Positions 8,039 through 16,741 of a stretch of DNA of 64,000 nt are shown here, piece by piece. The DNA is from Bacillota bacterium (GTDB lineage Bacteria > Bacillota > Clostridia > Lachnospirales > Cellulosilyticaceae). The notes under the pieces were generated by a model. The model did no database searches and was not told the DNA's origin. It saw only the letters and a list, made by a program, of their open reading frames with translations. Both the position numbers and the translations under genes were made by a program. Within the stretch, counting starts at the first letter, position 1. The number at the start of each line of letters is the position of its first letter. Location: assembly GCA_023393125.1 (NCBI GenBank), contig JAEWMQ010000114.1, positions 1-64,000 on the forward strand, in the 5' to 3' direction.

Positions 8039-8069
8039 AAAAAGTCCATTTCATTAAAATGGACTTTTT
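8039..8069. terminator. Bidirectional terminator between HPr-like gene and thiI
   Basis: Thirteen-bp perfect arms (8039-8051 and 8057-8069) with a five-base loop and T tracts in both directions lie between convergent genes. Confidence 0.85.
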
Positions 8070-8075
8070 ATTTTT

Positions 8076-9257
8076 CTAACAATGAATAATTTCCATTTCT
8101 TCTATAGCTTTAGCTATCATTTCTTCAATAATATCATCTAGTAAAGCCTCTGAGCGCTCAATATATTCTAATTTTGGTTTTGTTTCAGGATGTTTTGCAA
8201 CAAAGATTGTACAACAATCTTCATAAGGTAAAATAGAAGTTTCAAATGTATCTATCTTTTTAGCAATTTGAACGATTTCTTCTTTGTCAAAACCTATTAG
8301 TGGACGAAAAACAGGCATCGTTGCAGCATCATCTGTTACAACTAAACTTTGCATGGTCTGACTTGCTACTTGTCCTATACTTTCACCTGTAATAAGTCCC
8401 ATACTACCATTTTTCTTAGCTATAGCTTCTGTAATGTACATCATAATACGTCTCATAATTAATGTGAGTTGTTCATGTGGACATCTTTCATATATTTTTA
8501 ATTGAATATCTGTAAAATTAATAATATGAAGTTTCATACTTCCAGTATAAACAGCCACCTTTTTAGCTAGGTCCACTACTTTTTCTTTAGCACGATCACT
8601 TGTATAAGGTGGTGCGTGGAAGTAAACAGCATCTACTTCTACTCCACGTTTAGCAATCATCCAACCAGCTACTGGGCTATCAATACCACCTGAAAGTAAT
8701 AAAGTCGCTTTACCATTGGTGCCATATGGCATGCCGCCTGCGCCTTTATGTGTTTTAGCATAAACATAGGTGTGATTTCTAAGTTCTACCATTAGGGTTA
8801 CATCCGGATGACGTACATCTACTTTTACTTTGTCACCAAGTTCATCTAATAAATAGCCACCTATTTCAGCGCTGATTTCCATAGAGTTCATAGGAAAGCG
8901 CTTATCAGCACGTTTTGTTTCTACTTTGAAAGTAATAGGGCCATTAGCACATTCTTGTTGCATTTGTATTAAAGCAAGACGCTTAACAGCTTCAAAAGAA
9001 ACTTCATCTTCCTTTAGTCCATAGGCTATACCAATAATACCAAAAATACGGCTTAAGCGATCAAGTACTTGTTCTACTTCTATTTGTGTATTATCAATAG
9101 GCTCTACCATGATACGACCTTGTTCTTTAGAAACAATGAATTCTCCAATTGTTTTAAGGTTTCTTTTGATATTGGTAACAAGTTTGTTTTCAAATAAGTG
9201 TCTGTTTTTACCTTTTATAGCGAGTTCGCCGTATTTAATTAAAAATACATTTTTCAC
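8076..9257 (-). CDS. thiI: tRNA 4-thiouridine synthetase ThiI
   Basis: Adenylates U8 of tRNA for conversion to 4-thiouridine; it may also serve thiazole synthesis. The protein has 393 aa with an N-terminal ferredoxin-like domain, a THUMP domain (about 60-165) and a PP-loop ATPase with the signature LLSGGIDSPVAGWM. There is no C-terminal rhodanese domain, as in Bacillus, so sulfur is presumably handed over by the adjacent desulfurase. The GTG start overlaps that gene's stop (GTGA) behind AGGAGG, indicating translational coupling. CC residues in YEDCCTIF resemble other Gram-positive ThiI proteins. Confidence 0.95.
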   Translation of the reverse strand: MKNVFLIKYGELAIKGKNRHLFENKLVTNIKRNLKTIGEFIVSKEQGRIMVEPIDNTQIEVEQVLDRLSRIFGIIGIAYGLKEDEVSFEAVKRLALIQMQQECANGPITFKVETKRADKRFPMNSMEISAEIGGYLLDELGDKVKVDVRHPDVTLMVELRNHTYVYAKTHKGAGGMPYGTNGKATLLLSGGIDSPVAGWMIAKRGVEVDAVYFHAPPYTSDRAKEKVVDLAKKVAVYTGSMKLHIINFTDIQLKIYERCPHEQLTLIMRRIMMYITEAIAKKNGSMGLITGESIGQVASQTMQSLVVTDDAATMPVFRPLIGFDKEEIVQIAKKIDTFETSILPYEDCCTIFVAKHPETKPKLEYIERSEALLDDIIEEMIAKAIEEMEIIHC

Positions 9258-10429
9258 TTTTTTCTTCCTCCTGGTGTATATCTTCTTAATAGTGTAACTT
9301 GAGATTTAACAATCTCGATTACTTCATTTATATCTTCTAGAGATGTATCATGTGCAAAAGAAAAACGAATGGCATTATCTAAACAGTCATTGGGAAGACC
9401 AAGTGCTACTAAGACACCATCTTTTACTTTTTTATGACTACTACATGCAGAACCTGATGAAACAAAAATACCTTCTTGTTCTAATGCATGTAAAAGTACT
9501 TCAGCACGTACATCCTTAAAACCAACATTTAAAATATAAGGTGCTCCTTCATCTAACCCTGGTCCATTAATCCATATGTCAGGTAAGGCATTTAATAAAC
9601 CAGTTGCTAATGTCTTTTTACATTCGGCCATATGGCTTAGAATAGCCTCTTGTTCTTTAAATACATAATGGGCTGCATTTAACGCACCAGCAACACCTGG
9701 AATGTTTTCTGTACCTGATCTGAAATTTTTCTGTTGACCACCACCCCAAAAGAGTTGCTTCATTCTGGCTTGCTTACTTTTATACAATAAACCAATACCA
9801 CGTGGGCCATAAAATTTATGAGCACTCATAGATAAAAAGTCTATTTTTGATTTTTTAACATGTATAGGGAGTTTGCCAAAAGATTGCACGGCATCTACAT
9901 GAAAAAGTGTTTCAGGATTTTTTGATTTAATTATTCTCCCGATATCAGTAATGGGTTGAATTGTCCCTATCTCATTATTGACATGCATGATACTAACTAA
10001 AATAGTTTCTTCATCAACGGCATTTTCTAAAGCCTCTAAGTCCACATAACCTTCTTGGTTAACACCAATAGTTACTATTTCGAAACCTTGGGTTTCTAGA
10101 TATTTAAATACTTCACCTACTGATGGATGTTCTATAGTCGTTGTAATAATCTTTTTGCCTTGCCTCTTATAAGCTAAACTAGCACCTATAATCGCCATAT
10201 TATTACTTTCTGTCCCACCTGAAGTATAGAAAATTTCCTCTGGTAAACAACCCAGTACTTTTGCGAAAAATTGACTTGCTTCTTTAAGTATATTTTCTGC
10301 CTCCATTCCCTTTTTATGCAGGGAAGAAGGATTACCATAATACACTAGCATCGTTTCTTTAACCGTTTCTGCTACAGAGTCTAAAGGTTTAGTAGTAGCA
10401 GCATTATCTAGATAAATCTCTCGTTTCAT
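9254..10429 (-). CDS. nifS: Cysteine desulfurase (NifS/NifZ type)
   Basis: PLP enzyme that takes sulfur from cysteine as a persulfide, 391 aa. Visible are the N-terminal IYLDNAATTKP, the cofactor-binding HVDAVQSFGK, the PLP lysine in SMSAHKFYGPRG, and the catalytic cysteine in the short loop SSGSACSSH. Its overlap with thiI, as in the Bacillus nifZ-thiI pair, points to tRNA thiolation as main job rather than general Fe-S assembly. The C terminus RRYTPGGRKK is family-typical. The symbol is approximate, since the class cannot be split further by eye. Confidence 0.92.
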   Translation of the reverse strand: MKREIYLDNAATTKPLDSVAETVKETMLVYYGNPSSLHKKGMEAENILKEASQFFAKVLGCLPEEIFYTSGGTESNNMAIIGASLAYKRQGKKIITTTIEHPSVGEVFKYLETQGFEIVTIGVNQEGYVDLEALENAVDEETILVSIMHVNNEIGTIQPITDIGRIIKSKNPETLFHVDAVQSFGKLPIHVKKSKIDFLSMSAHKFYGPRGIGLLYKSKQARMKQLFWGGGQQKNFRSGTENIPGVAGALNAAHYVFKEQEAILSHMAECKKTLATGLLNALPDIWINGPGLDEGAPYILNVGFKDVRAEVLLHALEQEGIFVSSGSACSSHKKVKDGVLVALGLPNDCLDNAIRFSFAHDTSLEDINEVIEIVKSQVTLLRRYTPGGRKK

Positions 10430-10454
10430 TTTTACTCTCCCGTTTCGTTACATA

Positions 10455-10480
10455 AAAAATGAGGGTAACCCCCCCATTTT
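10455..10480 (-). terminator. Possible terminator after the CheY-like gene
   Basis: AAAATG and CATTTT arms with an internal GGG/CCC stack and one mismatch form a hairpin that overlaps the stop of the CheY-like gene, followed on the minus strand by six T. It would separate the prmA-rsmE-cheY unit from the desulfurase gene. Confidence 0.5.
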
Positions 10481-10847
10481 ATCTGTTCATTACATTATAA
10501 ATCGCTTGTAATACACGTGTTTTTTCAAAGGGTTTGACAATAAAGTCTTTTGCACCTTTTTTTATTGCTTCCACTACTTTTGAGTGTTGTCCCATAGCTG
10601 AACACATAATAATCTTGGTGTTTGGACTTACTTCTAAAATTCTATCTATTGCTTGTATACCATCCATTTCAGGCATAGTAATATCTAAAGTTACAATGTC
10701 TGGTTGAAGCTGCTGTGCCATTTCAATAGCTTGAAGTCCATTCCCTGCCTCTCCAACAACAGTAAAGTTAGCATCTGTTAACATCTTCTTAAGGACAGTT
10801 CTCATAAATATTGCATCATCAACAACTAAAAACCTTACATCTTCCAT
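10479..10847 (-). CDS. CheY-like stand-alone response regulator
   Basis: Single receiver domain of 122 aa without an output domain. The ATG at 10847 lies seven bases after GGGAGAG and two bases past the rsmE stop. The acidic pocket is Asp10/Asp11 (LVVDDAIFMRT), the phospho-acceptor Asp55 (VTLDITMPEMDG) and the lysine in FIVKPF. These match CheY and Spo0F-like regulators. No histidine kinase or chemotaxis gene is adjacent, so its partner is unknown. The tight spacing to rsmE implies co-transcription. Confidence 0.9.
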   Translation of the reverse strand: MEDVRFLVVDDAIFMRTVLKKMLTDANFTVVGEAGNGLQAIEMAQQLQPDIVTLDITMPEMDGIQAIDRILEVSPNTKIIMCSAMGQHSKVVEAIKKGAKDFIVKPFEKTRVLQAIYNVMNR

Positions 10848-10848
10848 G

Positions 10849-11589
10849 CTAAATCTCTCCCATCTCATACATGATGTTGGCTAAAGTTACTAATCCAGCT
10901 GTCTCACTTCTTAAAATACGTTTTCCTAATGTAATAGAACTTACCTGACAAGTACTTGCTAAATGTACTTCTTCATCTGTAAAGCCACCTTCTGGTCCAA
11001 TGAAGATCCCTATAGACTCGGCTTTACAATTTCTTAAATAAGTCTTAATATGGTAGGCATGTTCATTTTCAAAAGGAATACAAGACACCTCTAATTGTTC
11101 TTTAGCATAAGTAAGTGCTTCTTTAAAAGTCATTGGCCACATAATTTCTGGTACAATACCTCTTTTACTTTGTTTTGCTGCACTTTCTGCTATTTTTTGC
11201 CAACGTTCACACTTGCTTTTTGTTTTTTTATCCGATTCAAGTTTTACAATACAACGCTCTGTTATAATAGGAATAATAGCTGTCACACCGATTTCAATTG
11301 CTTTTTGAATCACAAACTCCATCTTTTCCCCTTTTATAAGAGATTGAAATAAAACGGTTTGCACAGCAGGTTCTGTCGTCTCTTCTAGTTCACCTATAAT
11401 ATCAGCCGTTACTAAATCTGTATCAATTAGTTTTATTATACACTTATAGTCCTTGCCTTGTCTATTGTTAATTAAAATTTCTTTGCCTACAGGTAAACGT
11501 AAGACATTTTTAATATGATTAACATCAGTCCCTTTAATATGAATTTCATTTTCATAGACATCTTCTGCATTCACAAAAAATTTCGCCAT
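10849..11589 (-). CDS. rsmE: 16S rRNA m3U1498 methyltransferase RsmE
   Basis: SPOUT-class enzyme that methylates N3 of U1498 in 16S rRNA, 246 aa. An N-terminal PUA-like domain (MAKFFVNAEDV, HIKGTDVNHIKNVLRLPVG) is followed by the knotted SAM domain with IGPEGGFTDEEV and the typical end LGKRILRSETAGLVTLANI. It follows prmA by 16 bases, an order conserved across Firmicutes. Confidence 0.95.
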   Translation of the reverse strand: MAKFFVNAEDVYENEIHIKGTDVNHIKNVLRLPVGKEILINNRQGKDYKCIIKLIDTDLVTADIIGELEETTEPAVQTVLFQSLIKGEKMEFVIQKAIEIGVTAIIPIITERCIVKLESDKKTKSKCERWQKIAESAAKQSKRGIVPEIMWPMTFKEALTYAKEQLEVSCIPFENEHAYHIKTYLRNCKAESIGIFIGPEGGFTDEEVHLASTCQVSSITLGKRILRSETAGLVTLANIMYEMGEI

Positions 11590-11605
11590 AATTCACCCTT
11601 CTTAT

Positions 11606-12574
11606 TTAAAAATCAGCTGTAATAGCTATCCAGTCATTTTTCTCTGTAATAGATTTCACCTTAAACCCAACACCTTCTAAATGTTCTTTTACTTCATCAC
11701 CTCTATCACCAATAATACCTGATGCAATGAGTGTGCCTCCTGATTTTAGGAAGTCTTTTAAAAGTTCCTTCATCCCAATAATAACATCAGCTACAATATT
11801 AGCCACTACTACATCATAGCAACCTTGTCCAATTGTTTTTACTAATGCTTCATCTACCATAACATTACCACAATATAATGTAAATTGTTCTTCTTCCATG
11901 CCATTTTGAATAAAATTCTCTTTAGCAATATCAACTGAATTTTGATCAATATCTACTGCTGTTACATGCTTAGCACCTAGTAAAAGTGTTGCAATAGATA
12001 AAATACCACTACCACATCCCATATCAAGTACCTTTGATCCTGGTTTAATGATTTTTTCCAATTGTTCTATACAAAGCTGAGTCGTATAATGTTGACCTGT
12101 CCCAAAAGAAGAGTTAGGATCAATTTCTAAAATTTTACGATCAGTATTTTCTGTATACTCTTCCCAAGTAGGCTTAATCACAAACTGCTCACCTACTTCA
12201 AAAGGTTTAAAATACTTTTTCCAATTATTTGCCCAGTCTTCTTCATTGACGTTGCCTAAGCTAATTTCTAATGATCCGTAATCCATCTCTTCTGGTGAAG
12301 CTTTCATACGTTCTAATGTCTTTTTAATTTCTTTAAAAGTTTCCTGTCCTTGCATGTTTTCTGCTAAATAAAATTTGATGTTAGTTGGACAATCCTTAAG
12401 CTTTTCTACATCTTCGTCCATATAATCCCAAGTTTTACCTTGATATGTTAAAAACTCATCAAAATCATCTGGATCTTGAATAACAAAACCTGTTACGCCT
12501 AGCTGTAATAATATTCCTGTAATTGTTTCTAATCCTTGTTTTGATGTGTCTATTGTTACTTCTAACCAATTCAT
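11606..12574 (-). CDS. prmA: Ribosomal protein L11 methyltransferase PrmA
   Basis: SAM-dependent enzyme that trimethylates ribosomal protein L11, 322 aa. The N-terminal L11-binding part begins WLEVTIDTSKQGLE. The methyltransferase domain shows DPNSSFGTGQHYTT, the glycine motif VLDMGCGSGILSIA, and VANIVADVI in place of the usual NI(L/V)A. First gene of prmA-rsmE-cheY with its own promoter. In Bacillus prmA also follows dnaJ. Confidence 0.95.
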   Translation of the reverse strand: MNWLEVTIDTSKQGLETITGILLQLGVTGFVIQDPDDFDEFLTYQGKTWDYMDEDVEKLKDCPTNIKFYLAENMQGQETFKEIKKTLERMKASPEEMDYGSLEISLGNVNEEDWANNWKKYFKPFEVGEQFVIKPTWEEYTENTDRKILEIDPNSSFGTGQHYTTQLCIEQLEKIIKPGSKVLDMGCGSGILSIATLLLGAKHVTAVDIDQNSVDIAKENFIQNGMEEEQFTLYCGNVMVDEALVKTIGQGCYDVVVANIVADVIIGMKELLKDFLKSGGTLIASGIIGDRGDEVKEHLEGVGFKVKSITEKNDWIAITADF

Positions 12575-12606
12575 TCTTTCATCTCCATCTATCTTTAATA
12601 GTTCAT

Positions 12607-12635
12607 ATTATAAGTGAAAGCCTTTTATAATTCAA
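12607..12635 (-). promoter_or_regulatory. SigA promoter of prmA
   Basis: On the minus strand TTGAAT (12635-12630), a 17-base spacer and a perfect TATAAT (12612-12607) lie about 33 bases before the prmA start. Confidence 0.75.
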
Positions 12636-12735
12636 GCCATGTCCATTTGCAGTCTTCTTCATACCATTTTTCCTCATAAATTGGATGTATGATTCCTCTT
12701 GTTATTTGTTAAATTAACAGTAAGGAGGTGTTTTT

Positions 12736-12927
12736 ATGACCAATGGAAATTTGATTAATTATGTTTTTATTTATGGACAAGTGATTTTACAACTTATCAT
12801 GTATATTGCTATTATTTATCTTATTTGTTGGCCTTTACGCGATGTACTTTATGCCGCTCGAGATTATCTTAAGTCCCATGAAACAGGATCCAAAGAATCT
12901 GCTGATCAATTCACTAAGGACCTCTAA
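12736..12927 (+). CDS. Small single-pass membrane protein, function unknown
   Basis: A 63-aa protein that I do not recognise. The start is well supported: TAAGGAGGTG lies five bases before the ATG. Residues 8-34 form one hydrophobic helix (VFIYGQVILQLIMYIAIIYLI). After WPLR comes an amphipathic, charged tail ending GSKESADQFTKDL. No lipobox, cysteine motif or toxin-like signature is seen. It is single, on the opposite strand to the heat-shock and prmA genes, and ends at a shared terminator. No clear promoter was found in the 160 bases upstream. Confidence 0.7.
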   Translation: MTNGNLINYVFIYGQVILQLIMYIAIIYLICWPLRDVLYAARDYLKSHETGSKESADQFTKDL

Positions 12928-12951
12928 ATTTTTCCTTCTATGAATATGAAT

Positions 12952-12994
12952 AAAAGGCTATACTTTTGAAGATAGTCCAAATGTATAGCCTTTT
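12952..12994. terminator. Bidirectional terminator between small gene and dnaJ
   Basis: Twelve-bp arms (12952-12963 and 12983-12994) with A-run and T-run ends lie between convergent genes and close the hrcA-grpE-dnaK-dnaJ operon. Confidence 0.8.
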
Positions 12995-13019
12995 GCTTCA
13001 TTTTACTTACTTTTTTTAC

Positions 13020-14171
13020 TTACTTTTTTTTGAAAATGTGTTGCCAACCTTTTTTTGATTCTTCGGCTTGTTCTCCTGCCTCTGGCTCAAACTCTCTTAA
13101 AATATTTTTTTGTTTTTCTGTTAAGTTCTTAGGTACCACAACATAAACTTCTACATATTGATCACCACGTTGTTTGCTATTACGTAGGCTTGGAATACCT
13201 TTACCTTGTAATCTAAATTTAGAAGAAGTTTGTGTTCCTGGCTGAATTGTAAATTTGACATTGCCATCTAATGTTGGTATAGAAAGTTCTGCTCCTAGGG
13301 CTGCTTGTGTAAAGCTAATTGGCATACGCATATACACATCTTGACCACGACGTTCAAATACTTGATGTGATTTTACTGAGACTGTTACAAGTAAATCGCC
13401 TGCTGGTGCTCCTGGATCTCCTACTTCACCTTTGCCAGATACGCGTAGAGTCTGACCATGATCAATACCAGCTGGAATAGATACAGTTACTTTTTTGACT
13501 GTTCTTACTTTACCATGTCCATGGCAAGTCGTACATTTTTCTTTAATCACTTTACCTTCGCCTTGACAAACATCACAAACTTGTTCTGTTTGCATCATAC
13601 CCATAATCGTACGTTGTGTTGCTACTATACGTCCTGTACCACCACATTTTGTACATGTAGAAGTAGATGTTCCTGGCTTAGCTTTAGTGCCATTACATGT
13701 ACCACAGATCTCTGAAGTATTAATAGAAAGTTCCTTTTCACACCCAAAAGCTGCTTCTTCAAAGGTGATCTGAATAGTTTGTCTAATGTCAGCACCTGGC
13801 CTTGGTCCTCTTGGACGTCTACGACCGCTTCCACCAAAACCGCCTCCGAACATACCATTTAAAATATCACCAAGGTCAATATCACCATCAAAGCCGCCAA
13901 AACCACCAAAGCCTCCGAAACCTCCTGCTCCTGCACCGCCACCTTGTTCAAAAGCAGCATGCCCATAGCGATCATAAGCTGCTTTTTTATCAGCATCACT
14001 TAGTACCTCATAAGCTTCTGTTATTTCTTTAAATTTTGCTTCAGCTTCTTTATTATCTGGATTAGCATCTGGATGATACTTCTTTGCCAATTTACGATAA
14101 GCTTTTTTTATTTCTGCGTCCTGAGCTGATTTGCTTACGCCTAGGACTTCATAATAATCTCTTTTATCCAC
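13020..14171 (-). CDS. dnaJ: Chaperone protein DnaJ (Hsp40)
   Basis: Co-chaperone that delivers clients to DnaK and stimulates its ATPase. I choose the GTG at 14171 (383 aa, product starting MDKRDYYEVLGVSKSA), six bases behind GGTGGTG; two or three GTG codons upstream would only add residues not found in other DnaJ proteins. Domains in order: J domain with HPD (KKYHPDANPDN), Gly/Phe-rich linker, zinc domain with four CxxCxGxG-type repeats (CGTCNGTK, CTKCGGTG, CDVCQGEG, CTTCHGHG), and the C-terminal substrate domains. It is the last gene of the CIRCE-controlled operon. Confidence 0.96.
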   Translation of the reverse strand: MDKRDYYEVLGVSKSAQDAEIKKAYRKLAKKYHPDANPDNKEAEAKFKEITEAYEVLSDADKKAAYDRYGHAAFEQGGGAGAGGFGGFGGFGGFDGDIDLGDILNGMFGGGFGGSGRRRPRGPRPGADIRQTIQITFEEAAFGCEKELSINTSEICGTCNGTKAKPGTSTSTCTKCGGTGRIVATQRTIMGMMQTEQVCDVCQGEGKVIKEKCTTCHGHGKVRTVKKVTVSIPAGIDHGQTLRVSGKGEVGDPGAPAGDLLVTVSVKSHQVFERRGQDVYMRMPISFTQAALGAELSIPTLDGNVKFTIQPGTQTSSKFRLQGKGIPSLRNSKQRGDQYVEVYVVVPKNLTEKQKNILREFEPEAGEQAEESKKGWQHIFKKK

Positions 14172-14234
14172 GCTTTTCACCACCACTACTCAAATTTATT
14201 ATCTAGTTTATTTATTTCCTAATAAATGCACACA

Positions 14235-14269
14235 GAAACAGTCAAAGAGGCGTACTCTTTGACCGTTTC
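14235..14269 (-). other. Intergenic hairpin between dnaK and dnaJ
   Basis: Fifteen-base arms (14235-14249 and 14255-14269) pair with one wobble and a five-base loop. No T tract follows on the minus strand, so it looks more like an mRNA processing or stabilising hairpin than a full terminator. It could lower dnaJ expression relative to dnaK. Confidence 0.6.
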
Positions 14270-14279
14270 CTACTTAATC

Positions 14280-16121
14280 TTATTCTTCTTTGAAATCAGC
14301 GTCAATGACATCGTCATCTTTTGCACTGCCACCAGCTGCATTTGGATCTTGAGCGCCCATATCTGGTGCTGCTTGACTATATAATTTTTCAGAGATTCCG
14401 TAGAATACTGTTGTTAACTCTTCTTTAGCTGCTTTAAGTTCAGCAACTTGTTCATCAGTCATAGCACCGATAACTGCTTTTTCATTAAGTTCTTTTAATT
14501 TTGTAAGTGCTGCATCAACTTTAGCTTTATCATCAGCTTCTAATTTATCTTCCATGTCTTTAAGCATTTTTTCTGTTTGGAATACCATGCTGTCTGCTTC
14601 ATTTTTAACATCGATAGCTTCTTTACGTTTCTTATCTTCTGCTGCAAATTGCTCCGCTTCTTTAACAGCTTTTTCAATTTCATCATCGCTAAGATTTGTA
14701 CTAGCTGTAATAGTGATGTGTTGTTCTTTACCTGTTCCAAGGTCTTTAGCAGATACTTTAACAATACCGTTAGCATCAATATCAAATGTTACTTCAATTT
14801 GTGGTACACCACGTGGAGCTGGCATAATACCATCTAATTTGAAGTTACCAAGTGTTTTATTGTCATTAGCCATTGGTCTTTCACCTTGAACAACATGGAT
14901 ATCAACTGCTGGTTGATTATCTGCTGCTGTTGAGAACACTTGTGATTTCTTAGTTGGGATAGTTGTATTTCTTGGAATAACTGTTGTAGCTACACCACCC
15001 ATTGTTTCAATACCAAGTGAAAGAGGTGTTACGTCAAGAAGAAGAATATCTCCTGAACCAGCTTCACCAGAAAGTTTACCACCTTGAATAGCTGCACCTA
15101 CTGCAACACATTCATCTGGATTAATACCTTTGAATGGTTCTTTTCCTGTAATACGTTTTACAGCATCTTGAACAGCTGGAATACGTGTAGAACCACCAAC
15201 TAATAATACTTTATCAAGTTCTGAAGCATTAAGACCTGCATCGCTAAGTGCTGTTCTAACTGGTCCCATTGTTCTTTCTACTAAGTCTTGAGTTAATTCA
15301 TCAAATTTAGCACGTGTAATAGTAATATCTAAGCTCTTTCCTTCGCTGCAGATGAATGGAATGAGTACATTTGCGCTTGTTTTTTGTGAAAGTTCTTTTT
15401 TAGCTGTTTCAGCAGCTTCTTTTAAACGTTGCATAGCTACTTTATCAGCAGAAAGATCAATACCTTCTTGTTTTTTGAATTCTGATACTAAGTAATCAAT
15501 TACTTTTTGATCGAAGTCATCTCCACCAAGGTTGTTATCTCCGCTTGTTGCAAGTACTTCGATTACACCATCACCAATATCAATAACAGATACGTCAAAA
15601 GTACCACCACCAAGGTCATATACCATGATTTTTTGTTCATGTTCATTATCAAGACCATAAGCAAGTGCTGCTGCTGTTGGTTCGTTAATGATACGTTTTA
15701 CATCTAATCCTGCAATACGTCCAGCATCTTTTGTTGCTTGTCTTTGACTGTCTGTAAAGTAAGCTGGTACAGTGATTACAGCTTCTGTTACGCTTTCACC
15801 AAGGTGTGCTTCTGCGTCTGCTTTTAATTTTTGAAGAATAATTGCTGAAATTTCTTGTGGTGAGAATTTTTTATCATCAATAGTTACTTTGTAGTCTGTT
15901 CCCATGTGACGTTTAATAGAGATCACTGTTCTTTCATGATTTGTAACAGCTTGACGTTTTGCAACATCTCCTACAAGTCTTTCACCTGTTTTACTAAAAC
16001 CTACTACAGATGGAGTTGTTCTATTACCGTCAGCATTAACGATAACAACTGGTTTTCCACCTTCCATTACAGATACACAAGAGTTGGTTGTTCCTAAGTC
16101 AATTCCTATAATTTTACCCAT
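14280..16121 (-). CDS. dnaK: Chaperone protein DnaK (Hsp70)
   Basis: ATP-driven chaperone of 613 aa. The nucleotide-binding domain shows IGIDLGTTNSCVSVMEGG, NEPTAAALAYGLD, VYDLGGGTFDVSV and VLLVGGSTRIPAVQ. The linker DVTPLSLGIET and substrate-binding domain follow, with the acidic C terminus AKDDDVIDADFKEE. The actin-like domain lacks the insertion of Gram-negative DnaK, as expected for Firmicutes. AGGAGG precedes the ATG. Co-transcribed with hrcA and grpE. Confidence 0.97.
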   Translation of the reverse strand: MGKIIGIDLGTTNSCVSVMEGGKPVVIVNADGNRTTPSVVGFSKTGERLVGDVAKRQAVTNHERTVISIKRHMGTDYKVTIDDKKFSPQEISAIILQKLKADAEAHLGESVTEAVITVPAYFTDSQRQATKDAGRIAGLDVKRIINEPTAAALAYGLDNEHEQKIMVYDLGGGTFDVSVIDIGDGVIEVLATSGDNNLGGDDFDQKVIDYLVSEFKKQEGIDLSADKVAMQRLKEAAETAKKELSQKTSANVLIPFICSEGKSLDITITRAKFDELTQDLVERTMGPVRTALSDAGLNASELDKVLLVGGSTRIPAVQDAVKRITGKEPFKGINPDECVAVGAAIQGGKLSGEAGSGDILLLDVTPLSLGIETMGGVATTVIPRNTTIPTKKSQVFSTAADNQPAVDIHVVQGERPMANDNKTLGNFKLDGIMPAPRGVPQIEVTFDIDANGIVKVSAKDLGTGKEQHITITASTNLSDDEIEKAVKEAEQFAAEDKKRKEAIDVKNEADSMVFQTEKMLKDMEDKLEADDKAKVDAALTKLKELNEKAVIGAMTDEQVAELKAAKEELTTVFYGISEKLYSQAAPDMGAQDPNAAGGSAKDDDVIDADFKEE

Positions 16122-16148
16122 GATTACTTTCCTCCTACTAAACTAATA

Positions 16149-16724
16149 TTAATTTGCTACTTGGACTAAACTATGTCTAATCACTTTTTCTTTGTATAGA
16201 TAACCCTTTTGAAGTTCTTTAACAATAATATTTTCTCCATAAGACTCATCATCTATGTGCATAATAGCATTGTGAAGATTTGGATTAAATTCTTTGCCTT
16301 CTGCTTCAATTGAAGTAACATGTAACTTTTCAAGCATACCCATGAGTTGTTTATAAATCATTTGTACACCTGCATAAAAGTTTTTGTCTTCACTTTCCAC
16401 CTGAAGAGCACGTTCAAAGTTGTCAATAACAGGTAACAACTCAGTTACTGTATTACTTACTGCAAAATCATAGCTATCAGCTTTTTCTTTTTCACTACGT
16501 TTTCTGTAGTTATCAAATTCAGCCATTAAACGTTGTAAGCGCTCAATATACTCTGCTGATTTATCCGATGCCTCCTCTTTTGTTTCTTCAGAAACTTCTT
16601 CTACTATCTCAGCATCTGCTATCTCAGCTTCTCTAGCATCTTCCGCTTCAGTAGTTTTACCTTCCTCAGCTTCTAATACTTGATCGGTCTCTAGTACGTC
16701 ATCAACCTTTTTATTTTCCTCCAT
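16149..16724 (-). CDS. grpE: Nucleotide exchange factor GrpE
   Basis: Releases ADP from DnaK, 191 aa. A low-complexity acidic N terminus (about 1-55, rich in Glu and Ala) leads into a long coiled coil (about 58-105, with RLQRLMAEFDNYRKRSEKEK) and the C-terminal beta domain with NPNLHNAIMHIDDE. The final VIRHSLVQVAN is the usual end with mild variation. It sits 17 bases after hrcA and 27 before dnaK. Confidence 0.95.
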   Translation of the reverse strand: MEENKKVDDVLETDQVLEAEEGKTTEAEDAREAEIADAEIVEEVSEETKEEASDKSAEYIERLQRLMAEFDNYRKRSEKEKADSYDFAVSNTVTELLPVIDNFERALQVESEDKNFYAGVQMIYKQLMGMLEKLHVTSIEAEGKEFNPNLHNAIMHIDDESYGENIIVKELQKGYLYKEKVIRHSLVQVAN

Positions 16725-16741
16725 GATTTCACCCTTTCACG

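Noticed and set aside
13786..13968. Proline-rich plus-strand frame opposite dnaJ
   Set aside because: It is the antisense image of the Gly/Phe-rich linker of DnaJ, with no ribosome site of its own.
14554..14889. Overlapping plus-strand frames across dnaK
   Set aside because: Antisense shadows of a highly conserved gene; no start signals and no known similarity.
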